From contig NZ_QAOJ01000004.1 in assembly GCF_003050835.1 (NCBI RefSeq), positions 1-64,000 on the forward strand: a stretch of 64,000 bases of DNA, given 5' to 3'. The stretch is from Pseudomonas sp. GV071 (GTDB lineage: Bacteria > Pseudomonadota > Gammaproteobacteria > Pseudomonadales > Pseudomonadaceae). Positions 60,735 through 64,000 of the stretch are shown in pieces (within the stretch, counting starts at the first letter, position 1; each line of letters opens with the position of its first letter). The notes under the pieces are model-generated. The model was given only the letters and a program-made list of their open reading frames with translations. It made no database searches and was not told the origin of the DNA. The translations under genes and the position numbers were made by a program.

Positions 60735-61514
60735 TTACTTCTCAACGAAGGCACGTTCGATCAGGTAATCACCCGGCTCACCCATACGAGCAGAGATTTT
60801 CAGACCGAAGCTGTCCAGCACTTCGCTGGTTTCATCGAGCATGCTCGGACTGCCGCAGATCATTGCGCGGTCGTCTTGCGGGTTGATCGGTGGCAGGCCG
60901 ATGTCGGTGAACAGCTTGCCGCTGCGCATCAGGTCAGTAAGACGACCCATGTTCTCGAACGGCTCACGGGTAACGGTGGGGTAGTAGATCAGCTTTTCTT
61001 TCAGCGCTTCGCCGAAGAATTCGTTCTGTGGCAGGTGCTCGGTAATGAACTCGCGGTAGGCGACTTCGTTCACGTAGCGCACGCCGTGAATCAGGATGAC
61101 CTTTTCGAAACGCTCGTAGGTTTCCGGGTCCTGGATCACGCTCATGAACGGCGCCAGGCCAGTGCCGGTGCTCAGCAGGTAGAGGTGCTTGCCAGGCAGC
61201 AGGTCGTCCAGCACCAGGGTGCCGGTGGGCTTGCGGCTGACCATCAGCTCGTCGCCCACTTTCAGGTGCTGCAGTTGGGAAGTCAGCGGGCCGTCCGGAA
61301 CCTTGATGCTGAAGAACTCCAGATGCTCTTCATAGTTCGGGCTGGCAATCGAGTAAGCTCGCATCAGCGGGCGACCGTTTTCCTGTTGCAGACCAATCAT
61401 TACGAACTGGCCGTTCTCAAAACGCAGGCCCGGGTTGCGGGTGGTTTTGAAGCTGAACAGGGTGTCGTTCCAGTGATGGACGCTGAGCACACGCTCGGAG
61501 TTCAAGTTGCTCAT
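60735..61514 (-). CDS. fpr: Ferredoxin-NADP+ reductase
   Basis: This 259-residue FAD enzyme moves electrons between NADPH and ferredoxin or flavodoxin and supports oxidative stress defence. FAD motifs RAYSIASPNYEEHLEFFSI and NADP motif STGTGLAPFMS and CGSPSML are present, and the C-terminus VEK matches the Pseudomonas/Azotobacter subclass. The ATG at 61514 has GAGGAAG upstream. It is divergent from finR, whose product activates it in P. putida, and has a near-consensus promoter. Confidence 0.96.
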   Translation of the reverse strand: MSNLNSERVLSVHHWNDTLFSFKTTRNPGLRFENGQFVMIGLQQENGRPLMRAYSIASPNYEEHLEFFSIKVPDGPLTSQLQHLKVGDELMVSRKPTGTLVLDDLLPGKHLYLLSTGTGLAPFMSVIQDPETYERFEKVILIHGVRYVNEVAYREFITEHLPQNEFFGEALKEKLIYYPTVTREPFENMGRLTDLMRSGKLFTDIGLPPINPQDDRAMICGSPSMLDETSEVLDSFGLKISARMGEPGDYLIERAFVEK

Positions 61515-61566
61515 GCTGCTTCCTCGGTAATCGCATGCACCCGACCGACGGGTGCTAGTGCGCGGC

Positions 61567-61595
61567 ATTTTAAGGGCGACAACAATATCTGTTAA
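61567..61595 (-). promoter_or_regulatory. Promoter of fpr
   Basis: On the minus strand, TTAACA (61595-61590) and TAAAAT (61572-61567), 17 bases apart, match the sigma-70 consensus at five of six positions each. To its right, up to finR, the DNA is AT-rich and holds TATCGGTT (61617-61624) with a GGTTATC-GGTTATA direct repeat, a likely FinR site. Confidence 0.7.
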
Positions 61596-61632
61596 GTGGA
61601 TTATTAAGATATAGGTTATCGGTTATATAGAT

Positions 61633-62559
61633 ATGCGTTTCACACTCCGCCAACTCCAGGTTTTTGTCGCCGTCGCCCAGCAGGAAAGCGTCTCGCGGGC
61701 GGCTGAATCGCTGGCGCTGTCGCAGTCCGCCGCCAGCACCGCAGTCACCGAGCTGGAGCGGCAATCGGCCTGCCAGCTGTTCGACCGCGCCGGTAAACGC
61801 CTGTCGCTCAATGCCCTCGGCCATCAATTACTGCCTCAGGCAGTGGCACTGCTCGACCAAGCTAAAGAGATCGAACGCATGCTCGGTGGCAAGGGCGGCT
61901 TCAGCTCGTTGTCGGTGGGCGCCACCCTGACGGTGGGCAACTACCTGGCGACCTTGCTGATCGGCAGTTTCATGCAGCAACATCCGGAATGCCGGGTAAA
62001 GCTGCACGTGCAGAACACCGCCCATGTTGTACAACAGGTGGCCCACTACGAAATTGATCTAGGCCTGATTGAAGGCGACTGCCAGCACCCGGACATCGAA
62101 GTGCAGCCCTGGGTGGAAGACGAACTGGTGGTGTTCTGCGCCCCGCAGCACCCGCTGGCCGCCAATGGCCGCGCGACCCTGCTGGAGCTGACGCAAGAAG
62201 CCTGGATTCTGCGCGAACAGGGTTCCGGCACCCGCCTGACCTTCGACCAGGCGATGCGTCATCACCCCACCGCATTGAATATTCGCCTGGAGCTGGAACA
62301 CACCGAAGCGATCAAGCGCGCCGTGGAGTCCGGCCTGGGCATCGGCTGTATCTCGCGCCTGGCCTTGCGCGATGCGTTTCGCCGCGGCAGCTTGGTGCCG
62401 GTTGAAACCCCGGAGCTGGACCTCACGCGGCAGTTCTACTTCATCTGGCACAAGCAGAAGTACCAGACCAGCGCCATGCGCGAGTTTCTCGAGCAATGCC
62501 GCAAGCTGACCGCCGGGGTGCGGCGCAGCGATGAGATTGTATTGCCGGCGATTGCCTGA
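61633..62559 (+). CDS. finR: FinR, LysR-family activator of fpr
   Basis: This 308-residue LysR regulator has a winged helix-turn-helix (about 1-60; SQSAASTAVTELERQSACQL) and a substrate-binding domain (about 90-300). In P. putida FinR activates the divergent fpr gene in response to superoxide-generating compounds, and the gene order and sequence agree with that here. A paralogue lies at 4852-5751. A repeat element separates it from dgkA. Confidence 0.92.
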   Translation: MRFTLRQLQVFVAVAQQESVSRAAESLALSQSAASTAVTELERQSACQLFDRAGKRLSLNALGHQLLPQAVALLDQAKEIERMLGGKGGFSSLSVGATLTVGNYLATLLIGSFMQQHPECRVKLHVQNTAHVVQQVAHYEIDLGLIEGDCQHPDIEVQPWVEDELVVFCAPQHPLAANGRATLLELTQEAWILREQGSGTRLTFDQAMRHHPTALNIRLELEHTEAIKRAVESGLGIGCISRLALRDAFRRGSLVPVETPELDLTRQFYFIWHKQKYQTSAMREFLEQCRKLTAGVRRSDEIVLPAIA

Positions 62560-62572
62560 AATATAAACAGAT

Positions 62573-62682
62573 TGAAAACGTAGCGAGCGAAGGATAGGCA
62601 AGGCAAAAGCGGAGTTGGCTGTAGCCAATGAGCATTTTTGCACCTGCTTTTAACGCCGCCTAGCCGAGCGCAGTAGTTTTCA
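62573..62682. repeat. Inverted repeat element ending on the dgkA stop codon
   Basis: Terminal arms TGAAAAC (62573-62579) and GTTTTCA (62676-62682) enclose TTGGCT-GT-AGCCAA (62615-62628) and further dyads. The element matches that at 36623-36741 (GCGGAGTTGGCT, CCAATGAGCATTTTT, CGAGCGCAGTAG). Its last three bases are the complement of the dgkA stop codon. Confidence 0.75.
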
Positions 62683-63045
62683 GCCCAGCAAAATCACCAA
62701 CCAGACGCTTCCAATCAGACTCAGCGCGACAAATTGCGCGGCGCTGCCCATGTCTTTGGCGTTCTTGGAAAGCGGGTGCAAGTCCAGCGAAATGCGGTCA
62801 ATCGCGGCCTCCACCGCCGAGTTGAGCAACTCGACAATCAACGCCACCAGGCATACGCCGATCATCAGCGCGCGTTCGCCACGGCTGACGTCGAACCAGA
62901 AGGCCAGCGGAATCAACACCACATTGAGCAGCACCAGCTGACGGAACGCCGCCTCGCCCGTGAACGCGGCGCGCAGGCCGTCGAAGGAATAGCCGGTGGC
63001 GTTGAGGATGCGTTTAAGGCCGGTCTGGCCTTTGAATGGCGACAT
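62680..63045 (-). CDS. dgkA: Diacylglycerol kinase, prokaryotic type
   Basis: This 121-residue membrane enzyme phosphorylates diacylglycerol to phosphatidate during turnover of phospholipids and membrane-derived oligosaccharides. It has three membrane helices and the catalytic NSAVEAAIDRISLDLHPLSKNAKDMGSAA with the essential Glu and Asp residues. The GlyY-like opening GLKRILNATGYSFDGL is typical. It lies 85 bases after erdR on the same strand. Confidence 0.95.
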   Translation of the reverse strand: MSPFKGQTGLKRILNATGYSFDGLRAAFTGEAAFRQLVLLNVVLIPLAFWFDVSRGERALMIGVCLVALIVELLNSAVEAAIDRISLDLHPLSKNAKDMGSAAQFVALSLIGSVWLVILLG

Positions 63046-63130
63046 AGGGAATACAACCAGAATTCATGAGGGCCGCAGGCTACGCCATACGCGGTCAAAA
63101 ATGCGTGAAAAACCAAAGACCTGCTGCAGT

Positions 63131-63781
63131 TCAACCGGCAGGAATGGATTCCAGATGTTGCAACAGCAATGCAGCCTGGGTGCGCGTACGCACGCCTAAC
63201 TTGCGGAAGATCGCAGTGACGTGGGCCTTGATGGTGGCTTCCGACACGCTCAACTCATAGGCGATCTGTTTGTTCAGCAAGCCGTCGCAGACCATGGTCA
63301 ACACCCGGAACTGCTGGGGCGTGAGGCTGGCCAGCCCGGCACTCACGGCTTTCGCTTCGGCCGACAGGCTGGCGCCCTCTTCGGCTTGCGGCGGCCACCA
63401 GACATCGCCGTCGAGCACTTCACGCACGGCCTGCTGAATAGTTTCCAGCGGACTGGACTTGGGGATGAAACCGCTGGCGCCGAACTCACGGGCGCGGGCC
63501 ACCACGGCGGCTTCTTCCTGGGCCGAAACCATCACTACCGGCACTTGCGGGTATTGCCCGCGGAGCAGCACCAGACCGGAAAAACCGTAGGCGCCAGGCA
63601 TGTTCAGGTCGAGCAGGACCAAATCCCAGTCCGACTTCTCCCCCAAACGCGCTTCCAGTTCGGCAATGCTCGCCGCCTCCACCAGCCGCACCTGCGGCCC
63701 CAGGCCCAAGGTCAGGGCTTGATGCAGCGCACTGCGAAACAGCGGGTGATCGTCGGCAATCAGGATTTCGTAGTCGGCCAT
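63131..63781 (-). CDS. erdR: Response regulator ErdR (NarL/LuxR type)
   Basis: This 216-residue regulator has a receiver (about 1-125; phospho-acceptor Asp58 in LVLLDLNMPGA) and a LuxR-type helix-turn-helix (about 150-210; LTPQQFRVLTMVCDGLLNKQIAYELSVSEATIKAHVTAIFRKL). In P. putida and P. aeruginosa ErdR controls ethanol and acetate utilisation genes with partner kinases encoded elsewhere. The ATG at 63781 is chosen; the longer frame to 63850 is not supported. It precedes dgkA in the order seen in other pseudomonads. Confidence 0.9.
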   Translation of the reverse strand: MADYEILIADDHPLFRSALHQALTLGLGPQVRLVEAASIAELEARLGEKSDWDLVLLDLNMPGAYGFSGLVLLRGQYPQVPVVMVSAQEEAAVVARAREFGASGFIPKSSPLETIQQAVREVLDGDVWWPPQAEEGASLSAEAKAVSAGLASLTPQQFRVLTMVCDGLLNKQIAYELSVSEATIKAHVTAIFRKLGVRTRTQAALLLQHLESIPAG

Positions 63782-63948
63782 GGGCTGCTCTTGTTGTAGG
63801 AACCGCTCGTTATGCGAGGGTCTGTTCGCGATGGTTGATCGCGGCGGCACGAAAGGGGGCGCTTCTCGATGTACGAAAAGCCGCTGCCCATCAGGGTGCA
63901 GAGCGCAGCGGCGGCGCCCAGCATGCCGAGCCAGAATGGGGTGGTCAA
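63760..63948 (-). CDS. Small membrane protein upstream of erdR
   Basis: A 62-residue frame starts with TTG at 63948, three bases after the stop of the upstream gene (AAGG-type site near). It has one membrane helix (FWLGMLGAAAALCTLMGSGFSYI) and a polar arginine/serine-rich tail that overlaps the start of erdR by 22 bases. Short one-helix proteins follow sodium:solute symporter genes in many bacteria; this could be such an accessory protein, which is inference. Confidence 0.45.
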   Translation of the reverse strand: MTTPFWLGMLGAAAALCTLMGSGFSYIEKRPLSCRRDQPSRTDPRITSGSYNKSSPWPTTKS

Positions 63949-63951
63949 GCC

Positions 63952-64000
63952 TTAAGCTTTACGGCACAGTTCGTGGCTTTTCCTGCCGAGACCGACCATG
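63952..64000 (-). CDS. C-terminal end of a gene cut by the window edge
   Basis: A minus-strand frame enters from the right edge and ends at TAA (63954-63952) with the residues VGLGRKSHELCRKA. The small membrane protein frame follows at once. If the upstream gene is a transporter, as the small one-helix neighbour suggests, this is its cytoplasmic tail; too little is visible to be sure. Confidence 0.35.
   Translation of the reverse strand, partial: MVGLGRKSHELCRKA

Overview
The window is a piece of a Pseudomonas chromosome. Diagnostic signs are the order mazG - relA - rlmD - cysM - gacS, the divergent fpr/finR pair, dgkA next to the LuxR-type regulator erdR, a close RhlG homologue, an OprD-type porin, a mprF/virJ-like pair and several families of Pseudomonas REP-type inverted repeats. 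High GC, strong G/C third-position codon use and the protein sequences point to the P. fluorescens/P. putida side of the genus rather than P. aeruginosa; that placement is inference. No prophage, insertion sequence, plasmid function or CRISPR array is visible.

Layout. 1-12 kb holds mixed accessory metabolism: a secreted CAP-domain protein, an aldo/keto reductase followed by a zinc alcohol dehydrogenase, a TDT/SLAC1-type transporter divergent from a LysR regulator, a lipoprotein esterase, a LysR/MFS divergent pair, and a toxin-antitoxin pair with the toxin first. 12.5-18 kb is a six-gene overlapping operon: a complete stressosome set (RsbR, RsbS, RsbT, and a kinase-like/SpoIIE phosphatase fusion) coupled directly to a histidine kinase and a REC-PAS-HK-REC hybrid kinase, with no sigma factor or anti-sigma factor alongside. 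18-35 kb holds an OprD-type porin, two metallo-beta-lactamase-fold exported proteins, an EAL phosphodiesterase, small one-gene transcription units with their regulators (AraC, MocR, MerR), a membrane-anchored TIGR01777 epimerase fusion, and a second toxin-antitoxin pair.

35-47 kb is core genome: DUF2058 protein, mazG, relA, rlmD, cysM, then gacS in the other direction, a zinc-binding-looking small protein, a META-domain lipoprotein, dinB, and two tandem initiator tRNA genes, each with its own consensus promoter and terminator. 47-54 kb holds mprF with its AcvB/VirJ-like partner (aminoacyl-phosphatidylglycerol synthesis and turnover), a cytochrome b561 and the potassium transporter kup. 54-64 kb holds rimO, a secreted esterase, a small VOC protein, an iron-permease-like protein, an RsuA-family protein that lacks the catalytic aspartate, a DUF1456 protein, rhlG, trmO, fpr/finR, dgkA and erdR; the right edge cuts the gene upstream of erdR.

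Regulation is readable in places: a MerR-type promoter with a 19-bp spacer between an old-yellow-enzyme gene and its divergent MerR gene; a near-consensus sigma-70 promoter for fpr; consensus promoters for the tRNA genes; and a TTGACA promoter for the second toxin gene. Intergenic space is rich in paired inverted repeats of at least five families, and two copies of one family end exactly on the stop codons of relA and dgkA.
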